DNA from: Candidatus Neomicrothrix sp. UBA6944
GTDB lineage: Bacteria > Actinomycetota > Acidimicrobiia > Acidimicrobiales > Poriferisodalaceae
Direction of reading: 5' to 3'
Assembly (NCBI GenBank): GCA_002448715.1
Contig: DJZU01000014.1
Span: 10,612-74,611, forward strand
Length of the DNA stretch: 64,000 bases
Made by a program: the position numbers and the translations under genes. Of this stretch, positions 36,596-48,629 are shown in pieces. The notes under the pieces were generated by a model. It was given only the letters and a program-made list of their open reading frames with translations. It searched no databases and was not told where the DNA came from. Each line of letters starts with the position of its first letter. Position 1 is the stretch's first letter.

Positions 36596-37114
36596 GTGAC
36601 CTCACCGGCAAGACTTGCGCACTTTGTGTTGCGGACGAGCGATATTGATGGACTCGCCGACTGGTACTGCAAAGTATTGGATGCGAAGGTTGTTCATCGG
36701 AACAAGATGATTGCGTTCGCAACTTTTGACCATGAGCATCACCGCATTGCGTTTTTGGATCGGGGCTTTGAAAAAGGTCCTGATCCTGAGGGGAACGGGG
36801 TTGACCATGTTGCGTTCACTTACGACTCGCTAGGAGACCTGCTATCGAATTATGTCCGTTTAAGGGACCAAGGAATTTTGCCGGAGCGAACTATTAACCA
36901 TGGGATGACAACCTCGATGTATTACAAGGACCCGGATGGAAACCGCATCGAGTTACAGGTGGAAAATTTCGAAGACCCGCAGGCGGGTCTTGACTTCATG
37001 AACGGCCCGGTCTTTCGGGACAATCCCATAGGTGTTTTGTTCGATGCCGATGAACTCGTTGAACGATTTGAATCAGGAGTCCCGGTTGAGGATTTAGTGC
37101 GTCAAGGCGGTTAG
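36596..37114 (+). CDS. VOC (glyoxalase/extradiol dioxygenase-like) metalloprotein
   Basis: 172 residues. The N-terminus LAHFVLRTSDIDGLADWYCKVLDAKVVHRN and the second module NGVDHVAFTYDSLGDLL with the C-terminal DPDGNRIELQVENF are the usual VOC pattern. The metal ligands are likely the His in LAHFV, His in DHVAF and Glu in RIELQVEN, as in extradiol catechol dioxygenases. The length is about half that of two-domain ring-cleaving enzymes, so a glyoxalase-type or simple dioxygenase function cannot be excluded. GTG start with AGGAGAGA just upstream; same operon as thrH. Confidence 0.8.
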   Translation: MTSPARLAHFVLRTSDIDGLADWYCKVLDAKVVHRNKMIAFATFDHEHHRIAFLDRGFEKGPDPEGNGVDHVAFTYDSLGDLLSNYVRLRDQGILPERTINHGMTTSMYYKDPDGNRIELQVENFEDPQAGLDFMNGPVFRDNPIGVLFDADELVERFESGVPVEDLVRQGG

Positions 37115-37133
37115 TGGATACCCGGTTCATCCA

Positions 37134-38204
37134 TTAGGGCTTTGTGCTGATGAAGTAGTTGTTGCCTCGGTCGTCGCGGATGCCTTCGATTTTGATATCC
37201 GTGAATCCCGCTTCAGTTAGGTACTCGGTTGCTAGTTGATGCCCCCAGGCTGTGCCAAGACCGTCGCCACCATAGGCAAGAGATACCGTCATGCAGTGCA
37301 TGGTTGAAATGGTGTACATGAACGGCGCCATTGGGTCGCCCATATTGTCTTCCAAAACGCTAGAAGCTTTGGGCTCCACGCATAGGTAGGTGCCACCAGA
37401 ACGAAGCATGGCGAAAATACCTGCTAGCGCATCCTTGGGGCGTGCTTGGTCATGGATTGCATCAAATGTCGTTACCAGGTCGAAGCGCTCGCTTTGGTTT
37501 AAGGCAGCGGCGTCTGCTATTTCGTAGGAGACGTTGTCGAGGTCCGCGGCCGTCTGGGAGGCGTGGGAAATGCCGTCGCTTGACATATCGAACCCCACAA
37601 AGCGGCTATTGGGGAACTCTTTGCCGAGGAGATAGCTAGCGAGGCCACTGCCACAGCCAACGTCTGCTACATCTATGCCTGTGGTGAGAGCTTCATTCAT
37701 ATCGAGCAACGGCACTACTTGGTTAACGAGGCCACTACGGAATCGACGTTCGCTTGACTCTGACATCAGGGCCTGGAACCGGGGGAACTTCTCGTAGCTC
37801 AACCCTCCGCCTTCTTTGAATACTTCTACGAGGTCATCCTCTACTTCAGCTAATAAGGAAATTTGTTGCATGGGGACCGTCAGGTTTAGAGGCCCTGCGC
37901 GTCGTGTCAGGAGGCCGGAGTGTTCTTGCGGTAAGCGAAATGTCTCATCGCTGGAGTCATAATCCACTATGCCCCCGCAGGCGAGCGCTGAAAGCCACTC
38001 CCGCACGTATCGTTCGTCGAGTCCTGCATTTGCGGCAATCTCGCCGGAGGTCGAGGGCTCTTGCCCATCCATCGAGTCAAAAAGACCTGTCTTGTGGCCG
38101 ATGCTCATCATTAGTGACAAGGCACCGTCGTTGAGAATTCCAAGTGCTCTGGATGTGAAAGCGCGTGCTCTGTCTTTGTCGAAGGATGTTTCGGTGTCAG
38201 CCAT
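37134..38204 (-). CDS. SAM-dependent methyltransferase with N-terminal winged helix
   Basis: 356 residues. The N-terminal 100 residues form a winged-helix/dimerisation-like region (TSGEIAANAGLDERYVREWLSALACGG), followed by a methyltransferase with motif I DVADVGCGSGLASYLL and VGFDMSSDGISHA. This architecture matches the mycobacterial Rv2258c-like methyltransferases, whose substrate is not firmly known. It ends convergently with the VOC gene and lies 12 bases downstream of the MFS gene, so it probably shares its transcript. Confidence 0.85.
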   Translation of the reverse strand: MADTETSFDKDRARAFTSRALGILNDGALSLMMSIGHKTGLFDSMDGQEPSTSGEIAANAGLDERYVREWLSALACGGIVDYDSSDETFRLPQEHSGLLTRRAGPLNLTVPMQQISLLAEVEDDLVEVFKEGGGLSYEKFPRFQALMSESSERRFRSGLVNQVVPLLDMNEALTTGIDVADVGCGSGLASYLLGKEFPNSRFVGFDMSSDGISHASQTAADLDNVSYEIADAAALNQSERFDLVTTFDAIHDQARPKDALAGIFAMLRSGGTYLCVEPKASSVLEDNMGDPMAPFMYTISTMHCMTVSLAYGGDGLGTAWGHQLATEYLTEAGFTDIKIEGIRDDRGNNYFISTKP

Positions 38205-38216
38205 TTGGTAAGTATC

Positions 38217-39686
38217 TCATGCCCTACGCTGATTTTGCCCAGCATTTGACTCTTTGGGATATAGAAACCACATGAGGGGTGCTACCAGGAACATGAGGAG
38301 TCCCAACAAAAGCCACATAAGGCTGTATCGCTGTACTTCATGGGTCCCGTTCAAAACAGTGATCGCAGTAGCCGCACCCATGCCTCCAACGGCGTACCTG
38401 AGACTTTGGTGGATACCGTTTGCGGTGGCGGTGGAGTCGACAGGAATATCTCTCAAAGCAGCGCTGTTGAGCTGACTTGCAAGAACTCCCATGCCTAAGC
38501 CAAACATGACCGATGAAGGAAAGAATGCAAACCAAAACTGGACCTCTTCGTTGAGGAAGAAGTAGAGCCACAAGAATCCAACTGTGGCTATCAACGCTGC
38601 GAGAGCCATGATGCCCCGGAACCCTCGTCTGTCTGCCCAACGACCACCGAGAACAGCTACCACCGCGGAAAGAACAGGGGACGGGGTAAATGCCAAACCA
38701 ACTTTTGCTTTGCTGTACTCCCAAACCTCCGTAAGGAATAACGGCCACAAAAACCAGCTGGTGAAAGCACCGACCATGGCGAACGTAACGGCAATATTGG
38801 AAATAGTGAATGATCGGATGCGAAACAAACCGGGATCAAACAGCGGTTCTGGATGTCGTGACGAGCGAAGAAGGAATAACGGAACTAGAAGTGCTGTTCC
38901 GAAGAAGCAAGCAAGCGTGTAGGGAGAAAGCCAGCCCCAACTGCGTCCCTGCAGTGTCCCCAATACGACCAGGAACACTGAGCCGCTACCCATCAGCACA
39001 CCGAGAAGATCAAGTGGGCTGTCGGCTTTGGCTTCGGCAGTTTCTCGTAGATATAACTTGGCGCCTATCAGACCCAGAGCAACGATTGGAACAAGAATCA
39101 AATACACCCAGCGCCATGAACTGACCTCAAGAACCAACGCGGCAAAACCGGGGGAGAGGCCGGAAGCAACCATTCCTGCCGCAGCCCAAATCCCGATAAC
39201 GCTCGCTTGTTTGTTTTGAGGAAATTGTGGAAGAACTAGAGCTAACGATGATGGCACCGTGAGTGCTCCAAACATGCCCTGTGCGGCGCGTGCGAAAACC
39301 AGAATCAGAGGAGATGGAGCGAGACCTGCACCTAAGGCCCCTATGAATAGACCAAAGAGTCCCACGCGAAAGACCGTTAAGCGACCGTATCGGTCTGCTA
39401 AACGTCCGCCCGCCAACATGGTTGAGGCGAACGCCAGCGAATATCCGGCAATGATCCACCCAGTCATCCCGTTGCTAACTCCGGGGAAGGAACGAACAAT
39501 TTCTGGAAATGCGACGTTGGAGACTGTGACATTTACGGTCCCAAGGACAAAAGCTAAAGACCCTGTGGCCAAAGCTAAATAGGGGTTACGAGAGATTAAA
39601 GGAGTTTCTTGCTCGTCGAGACTTGAGGGTGACACGGAGAACACGTTCGGAATGCGCTGGTCCACTCGGGCTTCGGTCACCGGCAT
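38217..39686 (-). CDS. MFS transporter, DHA2-like drug:proton antiporter family
   Basis: 489 residues with about 14 hydrophobic segments. Loop motif GGRLADRYGRL after the second helix and the later helix IIAGYSLAFASTMLAGG are typical of multidrug exporters of the DHA2 type. Secreted substrate unknown; a linked role for the methyltransferase downstream is possible. The start is 53 bases from that of the divergent crotonase gene. Confidence 0.85.
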   Translation of the reverse strand: MPVTEARVDQRIPNVFSVSPSSLDEQETPLISRNPYLALATGSLAFVLGTVNVTVSNVAFPEIVRSFPGVSNGMTGWIIAGYSLAFASTMLAGGRLADRYGRLTVFRVGLFGLFIGALGAGLAPSPLILVFARAAQGMFGALTVPSSLALVLPQFPQNKQASVIGIWAAAGMVASGLSPGFAALVLEVSSWRWVYLILVPIVALGLIGAKLYLRETAEAKADSPLDLLGVLMGSGSVFLVVLGTLQGRSWGWLSPYTLACFFGTALLVPLFLLRSSRHPEPLFDPGLFRIRSFTISNIAVTFAMVGAFTSWFLWPLFLTEVWEYSKAKVGLAFTPSPVLSAVVAVLGGRWADRRGFRGIMALAALIATVGFLWLYFFLNEEVQFWFAFFPSSVMFGLGMGVLASQLNSAALRDIPVDSTATANGIHQSLRYAVGGMGAATAITVLNGTHEVQRYSLMWLLLGLLMFLVAPLMWFLYPKESNAGQNQRRA

Positions 39687-39739
39687 CAGAGTACGCTGCC
39701 TTTCACCAGAAAGACATTGACAAAGCGAGTGACTTGCTC

Positions 39740-40495
39740 ATGGAATCAGAACTTGTACGGACAGAGGTCAATGGGCCTGTGTGCATCATTACTCTCCACC
39801 GCCGAGATAAGCGCAACGCGTTTGACCTTCAATTGACTACTGCATTGAACGAAGCGCTAGATCAGTTTGAAGACGATCCAACGCTGTGGGTCGCTGTTCT
39901 AAGCGGGGGCCCCGATATGTTCTCTGCAGGGAGCGACCTGAAAGAAGGAAGCGGACAAACTGAACGAGGCGGAGAATACGGGATCATTAGACGAAAAAGA
40001 GTGAAACCCATCATTGCTGCTGCAGAAGGCTTAGCCCTTGGCGGAGGTATGGAAATCTTGTTCTGTTGCGACCTAATCGTGGCGTCGAAAGACCTTAGAT
40101 TAGGCCTACCTGAAGTTAAGAGAGGCGTATTGCCTACTAGTGGCGGGCTATTTAGGGCACTGCGGTCGTTGCCGCTACACATTGCGAAGGAATTGGTTCT
40201 GACGGGCGAAGAGCTTGCAGCAGAGAGGGCGTTTCAGTATGGGTTAGTGAACCGATTAGTCGAACCTGGTGAAGCGTTGAAGGAGGCAGTGGCTCTTGCT
40301 GAACAAATCGCGGCTAACTCTCCCACCTCAACTCGTAATTCAGTTCAAGCAATGGAACGAATCTTGGCCGATGGAGACACTCTTGGTTGGGCTGCCACTG
40401 ACCACGCTAGGACAGAGGTCTTCGCTAGCGAGGATCGCAAGGAAGGTATTAGAGCCTTTTTCGAGCGTCGTGAACCTAAATGGAGTGGTCGATGA
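39740..40495 (+). CDS. Enoyl-CoA hydratase/isomerase family protein
   Basis: 251 residues from the ATG at 39740 (MESELVRTEVNG), the usual crotonase N-terminus; longer readings overlap the MFS gene. Oxyanion-hole segments are GGPDMFSAGSDLKEGS and AAAEGLALGGGMEILFCCDLIVAS; LGLPEVKRGVLPTSGGLFR places the catalytic Glu in LPEVK. It acts on acyl-CoA thioesters in beta-oxidation or a related route. It overlaps the next gene as ATGA. It is followed by a CMD-family, a Ddn-family and an enolase-superfamily gene, forming a four-gene operon. Confidence 0.88.
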   Translation: MESELVRTEVNGPVCIITLHRRDKRNAFDLQLTTALNEALDQFEDDPTLWVAVLSGGPDMFSAGSDLKEGSGQTERGGEYGIIRRKRVKPIIAAAEGLALGGGMEILFCCDLIVASKDLRLGLPEVKRGVLPTSGGLFRALRSLPLHIAKELVLTGEELAAERAFQYGLVNRLVEPGEALKEAVALAEQIAANSPTSTRNSVQAMERILADGDTLGWAATDHARTEVFASEDRKEGIRAFFERREPKWSGR

Positions 40496-41058
40496 GTCGT
40501 ATTCACATACCCCAGGAGCATGCTTTAGATGACGCCCAACGAGCTTTGCGCGATGCCGTAGTGGGATCAAGAAAAGGTCTTGGGCCAGAAGTGTGGGGGA
40601 GAGGTCCATTTGGTGTCTGGCAAGCAGCACCCAACGTAGGTCATCCGGCACTAGACCTAGGCGCTGCGGTTCGATTCAACACAAAGCTTCAGCCCGATGT
40701 GCGCGAGGTCGCGATTTGCACGGTGGGCGCTCACTACAAAGCAAAGTTTGAGTTCGCGGCACATAAGGCCATCGGGATAAAAGCTGGGTTAGATCCGGAG
40801 GCTCTCGACCGTTTGGCGGCTGGAGAAGATCCCGGTTGGGGTGGTGAACTGGAATTGGCTCATCGCTATACCGCTACCTTGCTAGCTGATCATCGAGTTT
40901 CAAGGAAGCTTCACGATGAATTGGTGGAATCCTTTTCCGATGCCGGAGCAGTTGAACTTGTTACTACCGTCGGCTATTACTGCCTCATATCCCTTACCTT
41001 GAACGCATTCGAAGTCTTACTTCCAAAGGAAATGTCGGATCCATGGCCAGATGCATGA
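40492..41058 (+). CDS. Carboxymuconolactone decarboxylase (CMD) family protein
   Basis: 188 residues from the ATG at 40492, which overlaps the crotonase stop as ATGA. The conserved region is REVAICTVGAHYKAKFEFAAHKAIGIKAGL, with the pattern of gamma-carboxymuconolactone decarboxylase-like proteins; there is one Cys rather than the CxxC of AhpD-type peroxidases. It therefore more likely handles a lactone or acid than peroxides, though CMD proteins are diverse. Coupled translation with the crotonase suggests they work in one pathway. Confidence 0.85.
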   Translation: MSRIHIPQEHALDDAQRALRDAVVGSRKGLGPEVWGRGPFGVWQAAPNVGHPALDLGAAVRFNTKLQPDVREVAICTVGAHYKAKFEFAAHKAIGIKAGLDPEALDRLAAGEDPGWGGELELAHRYTATLLADHRVSRKLHDELVESFSDAGAVELVTTVGYYCLISLTLNAFEVLLPKEMSDPWPDA

Positions 41059-41078
41059 TGGCCCCCTAGGGTGTGGCC

Positions 41079-41522
41079 ATGAACTTTGATGGCGAATACG
41101 GCCCAAGTACCTGGGAATGGGTAGCTGAGCAAGCTGACGTATATGAAAATTCGAACGGCCAAGAGGGCAACACCCTCAGAGACACCGGCCTGCCGATCAT
41201 TGTGATGACCACTATGGGGCATCGCACCGGACTTGTGCGCAAGGTGCCGTTAATGAAAGTTGAGCACGAAGGCCAGTACGCCATCGTGGCATCAAAAGGA
41301 GGAGCGGTTAACCACCCGGGTTGGTATCACAACCTGATGGCCAATTCGACCGTCCTTATCCAAGACGGTCCTGAGCCCTTCGAGACGACGGTGAGGTTGC
41401 TCAGCGGAGAGGAACGCGCCGAGTGGTGGGAGCGGTCAGTGGAGGCTTTCTCCCCGTATGCCGAGTACCAAGAAAAGACTGACCGTGAAATTCCTCTTTT
41501 CATTACCGAGTTACCGAACTAA
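41079..41522 (+). CDS. Ddn-family (F420-dependent nitroreductase-like) oxidoreductase
   Basis: 147 residues. The deazaflavin-dependent nitroreductase family signature is clear: MTTMGHRTGLVRKVPLMKVEHEGQYAIVASKGG followed by HPGWYHNLMANSTVLIQDG. Mycobacterial members use coenzyme F420 to reduce quinones or nitro compounds. I take the ATG at 41079 with AGGG upstream; a GTG at 41073 adds two residues. It is inside the crotonase/CMD/enolase operon, hinting at an F420-dependent reduction in that pathway. Confidence 0.88.
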   Translation: MNFDGEYGPSTWEWVAEQADVYENSNGQEGNTLRDTGLPIIVMTTMGHRTGLVRKVPLMKVEHEGQYAIVASKGGAVNHPGWYHNLMANSTVLIQDGPEPFETTVRLLSGEERAEWWERSVEAFSPYAEYQEKTDREIPLFITELPN

Positions 41523-41540
41523 CTCCTCATCGAGTAACTC

Positions 41541-42776
41541 ATGCGCCTAGAAAAGGTGCAAACCTATGTCACTGTTCCTCCTAACGGCATCGGAGGTTCC
41601 TTTTGGGTGTTCGTTGAAGTCGAAACAGATGACGGCATAACAGGTACAGGCGAATGCTATGGGGTGCCCGTTTCTGGTGACCTAGTGGGAGCAATGGTCC
41701 AAGACACGTTCGCTCGCTTCTTGGAGGGCGAAGACCCGCACCATCTCGAAACTATGTTCCGACGGGTGTACTCGGCTGGGTTCACTCAACGCCCCGACAT
41801 CTCCATGATGGGGGTGTTCAGCGGAATTGAAATGGCGATTTGGGACATTCTAGGAAAGGCACATGACGTACCGGTATATGAGCTGCTGGGCGGGAAGTTC
41901 CACGAACGGCTACGCACCTACTCCTACCTCTATCCAACCCAGATCAATCATTTAGGGAATCCGATCAGCGGCGGAGGTGACGTGTACCACGATGGGGACG
42001 CTGCGGCGGAGAGCGCACTGCGATTCCTCGAGATGGGGTTTACCGCCATCAAGCAGGACCCCGTTGGACCTTATTCGTTCCAGGGAGGCCGCGAGCTATC
42101 GCTCGCTGAACTGGATCGAGCGGAGTACTCAGTCAGGTGCATACGCGAAGCGGTGGGTGATCGAGCAGATATTCTGCTTGGCACCCATGGTCAAATGACG
42201 ACAGCTTCAGCGGTTCGGTTGGCTCGACGCATAGAGCCATTTGATCCCCTCTGGTTCGAGGAGCCGTGCCCGCCAGATCAAATTGACGGGCTTAAAGCGG
42301 TAGCTGCGAAGACCTCTATTCCCATTGCCGCTGGAGAGCGCCTGACAACCCGTAAAGAGTTCCATGACGCACTCCGGGTGGGTGTTCGGATACTTCAACC
42401 AAACGTTGGACGCAGTGGAGGGTTATGGGAGACCAAGAAAATTTCGGCTATAGCGGAGCTCTTCAACGCTCAAGTAGCGCCACATATTTACTGCGGTCCC
42501 GTCGCGCACGCTGCTGCGACTCACCTCGGGTTCACGCTGCCCAACTTTTTGATTCTGGAGACAATCTTGAGTGACTTTCATCAAGAAGTGGTTACTTCTC
42601 CCTTGGAGTGGGAATCGGGTTGGATGTTGCCACCCAGAGAGCCTGGGTTGGGGGTGGACCTCAATCATGATGTGCTTGCGGCTCATCCGTACGCCACAGG
42701 AGGTCGTCTTCATCTAGAGATGAGCCAGACTCCATTAGATTCGAATAACTCGCGCTTGGCCTCAGAGCTCGACTAG
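41541..42776 (+). CDS. Enolase-superfamily (mandelate racemase/muconate lactonizing) protein
   Basis: 411 residues. Capping domain at the N-terminus (TDDGITGTGECYGVPVSG), then a barrel with ISMMGVFSGIEMAIWDILGKAHDVPVYELLGG. Acidic metal ligands are visible at Glu240-Glu241 (WFEEPCPPD) and Glu266 (AAGERL). At the first ligand strand the sequence is LLGTHGQ (Thr215-His216) instead of an obvious Asp. This is a dehydratase-like or racemase-like branch; substrate acid unknown. Last gene of the plus-strand operon begun by the crotonase; start 18 bases after the Ddn-family stop. Confidence 0.87.
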   Translation: MRLEKVQTYVTVPPNGIGGSFWVFVEVETDDGITGTGECYGVPVSGDLVGAMVQDTFARFLEGEDPHHLETMFRRVYSAGFTQRPDISMMGVFSGIEMAIWDILGKAHDVPVYELLGGKFHERLRTYSYLYPTQINHLGNPISGGGDVYHDGDAAAESALRFLEMGFTAIKQDPVGPYSFQGGRELSLAELDRAEYSVRCIREAVGDRADILLGTHGQMTTASAVRLARRIEPFDPLWFEEPCPPDQIDGLKAVAAKTSIPIAAGERLTTRKEFHDALRVGVRILQPNVGRSGGLWETKKISAIAELFNAQVAPHIYCGPVAHAAATHLGFTLPNFLILETILSDFHQEVVTSPLEWESGWMLPPREPGLGVDLNHDVLAAHPYATGGRLHLEMSQTPLDSNNSRLASELD

Positions 42777-42795
42777 ACAAAACGGAAGATAGCGC

Positions 42796-44049
42796 TCAAG
42801 GGCTAATAGTTGGTGGGGCGCTGTTTAGAGCGTCGATAGCGAAGCCGGCAGCAGTTTTGTATGCCCTCATATATTCCTCGATTTCGTGGCGAGGTATTAC
42901 ATCCTCGATATTGTCAAATACTCCGCCGCAGCGCTCCTCAACGACCCCGAGGATTCCTATTGGACCGGCACCTCGGTTTCTTAGAACCAACTGGTTCATG
43001 GCTTCAAGCATTTGTGATTCGTAACTTGCAAGGGCGCGAGTCGACACGCCATCTTCGAGGAATGCAGCACCTAACACTCGAGCGTCGACTATGGCTTGAC
43101 TGGCCCCATTAGATCCAACGGGGTACATGACGTGAGCAGCGTCTCCGATGAGAACACAATTTCCATCGGTCCATGTATCCAGCGGATTTCGATCAACCAT
43201 CGGGTACTCATATACTGCAGGTGCGCTTTGGATAAGGTCCGGTATGTTGAGCCAGTCATAGGACCAATCCTCGAAATCGGTTAAAAATTTGCTCACCGGA
43301 ACTTGTTTGTTCCAGTCGCTATGGCCCCAATCTTGTGATGTGTCATATGTCAGCTCAGCTATCCAGTTGATCGTTGCCAAGCCGGTTTCGGGGTCTGGTT
43401 TAGAGATCGGATAACAGACGAAGCGTTGTTCGAGCTTCCCTACCAGTACGAAGGATGCGCCCGTACGGATAGGCGGAGCGAGCGATGTACCTCGCCACAT
43501 CACAGGGCCACCCCAAATGGGAGCGCCCTCATCGGGATGCATCTGTGACCGCACGGCGCTGTGTAACCCATCCGCTCCAACAAGGACGCTCCCTTCGGAG
43601 ATGGCTTGGCTCCCGGACTGGTCAACGAACGCAGCTTCGACGGTATCTCCGATAGTTCGGTAGCTCTCTAACCGACTCCCCGTGACGACCGCTCCGGGTC
43701 CCAGTCGTTGGAGAACTGCTTCATACAACATCATCTGCAACTGACCGCGGTGAATCGAATACTGGGGCCACAGATAGCCGGCGTCGCGTCCGCGCGGCTC
43801 AGCCCAAACGTCGTTGCCATTGCGGCCGACAAGGGCCCACTCTTTTGCTTCGATGCCGATGTGGTCTAGCTGTTCTTGAAAGCCAAGATCAAAAAGTTCT
43901 CTTACAGCATTCGGTTGTAGGTTGATGCCAACCCCTAAAGGTTCGAGTTTCTGGACGCTTTCGTGCACCACAACAGGGATATTTAGCTGGTGGCAAGTCA
44001 ATGCCATAGTCATTCCAGCTATGCCGCCGCCCGCCACAATTACGGTCAT
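42796..44049 (-). CDS. FAD-dependent monooxygenase (PHBH/salicylate hydroxylase-like)
   Basis: 417 residues. The FAD motif MTVIVAGGGIAGMTMAL begins at residue 1, VLVGADGLHSAVR is the DG motif, and CVLIGDAAHVMYPVGSNGASQAI is the GD motif, as in group A flavoprotein monooxygenases that hydroxylate aromatic acids. GVGINLQPNAVREL fits the salicylate-hydroxylase branch. The gene ends convergently 19 bases after the enolase gene, and its start is 38 bases from the divergent SAHH-like gene. Confidence 0.9.
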   Translation of the reverse strand: MTVIVAGGGIAGMTMALTCHQLNIPVVVHESVQKLEPLGVGINLQPNAVRELFDLGFQEQLDHIGIEAKEWALVGRNGNDVWAEPRGRDAGYLWPQYSIHRGQLQMMLYEAVLQRLGPGAVVTGSRLESYRTIGDTVEAAFVDQSGSQAISEGSVLVGADGLHSAVRSQMHPDEGAPIWGGPVMWRGTSLAPPIRTGASFVLVGKLEQRFVCYPISKPDPETGLATINWIAELTYDTSQDWGHSDWNKQVPVSKFLTDFEDWSYDWLNIPDLIQSAPAVYEYPMVDRNPLDTWTDGNCVLIGDAAHVMYPVGSNGASQAIVDARVLGAAFLEDGVSTRALASYESQMLEAMNQLVLRNRGAGPIGILGVVEERCGGVFDNIEDVIPRHEIEEYMRAYKTAAGFAIDALNSAPPTISP

Positions 44050-44087
44050 GGCAGAAGAATAGAGTCAGAACGTGCAACACTCATCTC

Positions 44088-45350
44088 GTGTCCGCACTAA
44101 ATGTTTCTCGAATTCTCGACATAGATCTCGCACCTGAAGGCCATCTCGCTATTGATTGGGCTCGAAGACATTCCCCACTGGTTGATGGTTTCCTGCGGGA
44201 CAGACTCAGCGACGGTGCGCTGAAGGGTAGAAAAGTTGCGGTGGTTGTCCATTTAGAAGCTAAGACTGCTTTTCTCGCGACGGTCTTGGCTGACGCTGGT
44301 GCTGAAGTTGTGGTCGCAGGATCAAACCCACACTCGACGCGCGATGAAATTGCTGCGGCGCTAGTGGATCGAGAAATAGAGGTCCATTCAGTGCGTGACA
44401 GCGGCTATCAAGCTTGGGAGAAGGATCTTTTGTCGGTGACTGAAACCGCTCCTGAGTTCATCATCGATGATGGTGCCGAATTAACAATAAGAATGGCGAC
44501 GCACAGGCCGGACTTATTCGCAGAACTCAAAGGTGTTACCGAACAGACGACAACCGGCGTGGCTCGCCTCATGGCACTAGCTGAGAGGGATATGTTGCCT
44601 TTCCCGGCCTTAGCCGCAAATGATGCCTTATGTAAACATCTGTTTGACAACAGGTACGGAACCGGGCAGAGCACGATTCAAGCGATTTTGAACCTCACCA
44701 ACATGTTGATGGCCGGCAAGACAGTTGCACTCCTTGGGTATGGCTGGGTTGGAAGGGGAATCGCTGCTCACATACGGGCGCTTGGAGGCACCGCATGGGT
44801 GGTCGAGATTGATCCAGTCAAGGCGCTTGAGGCGTTTATGGATGGTCACCAAGTCGGAAATCTCTCATCGTCATTACCCATGGCGGACTTTGTCATCACT
44901 GCGACCGGCGGTCGTCGAGCACTGTCGCGAGAACATTTCGCTCTAATGAAAGATGGGGCGATTTTGGCTAATGCAGGTCATCACGATCTGGAAATAGATG
45001 TCGAAGCGCTTGCCGATGACGCCAAGAGCTTCCGAATTGTGCGAAGCGGTATTGACGAATACGTCTTACCCGACGACCGTTCCATGCTCGTGCTTGCAAA
45101 CGGTGCACTGGTCAACATAGCGGGAGGCCTCGGGCACCCCATCGAGATCATGGACCTGTCTTTCGCGGTTCAAGGAGTGGGCTGCCACGAACTTGCCCGA
45201 GGGGAAGTCGCGGAAGGCGTTCATGTAATAGCCCCCGAAGTCGACTCTGAGATTGCCGCTGCGAAACTACATTTCCATGGCATTCATTTAGACAAGAAAG
45301 AATCACATCAAGAAGACAGCATTGACGACTTACTCGGGCCGGAGGTCTGA
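44088..45350 (+). CDS. S-adenosylhomocysteine hydrolase-like protein (divergent active site)
   Basis: 420 residues, of the shorter archaeal/Thermotoga-like adenosylhomocysteinase type. His55 (VVHLEAKTA), Asp127-Asp128 (IIDDGAELT), Lys183 and Asp187-Asn188 (ANDALCKHLFDN) and NAD motif GYGWVGRG (218-225) all align with the active site. The conserved acidic pair before the NAD-binding threonines is Glu-Gln here (TEQTTTG, Gln153) instead of Glu-Glu. The C-terminal tail with conserved Lys/Tyr is replaced by an acidic tail (EDSIDDLLGPEV). It may split SAH, or its deaminated form S-inosylhomocysteine. GTG start without an obvious ribosome site, possibly leaderless. Cotranscribed with deoD. Confidence 0.82.
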   Translation: MSALNVSRILDIDLAPEGHLAIDWARRHSPLVDGFLRDRLSDGALKGRKVAVVVHLEAKTAFLATVLADAGAEVVVAGSNPHSTRDEIAAALVDREIEVHSVRDSGYQAWEKDLLSVTETAPEFIIDDGAELTIRMATHRPDLFAELKGVTEQTTTGVARLMALAERDMLPFPALAANDALCKHLFDNRYGTGQSTIQAILNLTNMLMAGKTVALLGYGWVGRGIAAHIRALGGTAWVVEIDPVKALEAFMDGHQVGNLSSSLPMADFVITATGGRRALSREHFALMKDGAILANAGHHDLEIDVEALADDAKSFRIVRSGIDEYVLPDDRSMLVLANGALVNIAGGLGHPIEIMDLSFAVQGVGCHELARGEVAEGVHVIAPEVDSEIAAAKLHFHGIHLDKKESHQEDSIDDLLGPEV

Positions 45351-45351
45351 A

Positions 45352-46066
45352 ATGTCAACTCCTCATATCGACGCAACGGTTGGCGATTTTGCAAAGGTAG
45401 TTTTGATGCCCGGCGATCCTCGTCGAGCTACATATATCGCGGAGAACTATTTAGAGAACAGTCGGCTTATAACTGATGTTCGCAACGCAGTGGGTTACAC
45501 AGGTTTTTACGAAGGGGTCGAGATCTCCGTAATGCCCTCAGGCATGGGGATGCCATCAGCAGCGATTTATATTACCGAGTTGTATCGATCTTTTGAGGTG
45601 GAGACCATTATTCGTATCGGCACCGCCGGAGGGTTCGCGCCTCAACTCGAACTAAGGGACATGGTTGTTGCTTCCGGGTGCATCACCAACAGCCGAATGC
45701 CTGAACTGCTGCTTGGCGCACCGGACTACGAGCTTGGCCCTACTGCCTCTCTTCTTAACGATGTCATCGGCATGGGGGCTGCGGCCGGCTTGACCTTGCA
45801 TAGCGGCACTGTGTTCACTTCGGACATCTTCTACGAGCCTGATGAAGAACTCAACGATCGAATGATTGAGGACGGGATTCTTTGTGTGGAAATGGAAACA
45901 GCGGCCCTGTACGCGTTAGCTCAGATCGAACAGAAGCAGGCTTTGAGTCTGGTGACTATTTCAGATCATCTAACTACTGGAGCGCGTCTTAGTCCCGAAG
46001 AACGACAAAGCACCTTGAATGAAATGATTTCATTTGCGTTGCAGGTAGCGTCAAATCAGGCGGACT

Positions 46067-46077
<11 letters not shown>
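45352..46077 (+). CDS. deoD: Purine nucleoside phosphorylase, DeoD type
   Basis: 241 residues from the ATG at 45352 with GGAGG six bases upstream (MSTPHIDATVGDFAKVVLMPGDPRRATYIAE). Phosphate-binding Arg in GDPRRA, IRIGTAG, the ribose-binding CVEMETAALY, and base-binding Ser-Asp in TISDHLT with a following Arg in PEERQ match hexameric DeoD enzymes that accept adenosine and inosine. It releases purine base and ribose 1-phosphate. One base separates it from the upstream SAH-hydrolase-like stop, so the products of the first enzyme feed this one. Its end overlaps the convergent M20 gene by 11 bases. Confidence 0.93.
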
Positions 46078-48629
<2,552 letters not shown>

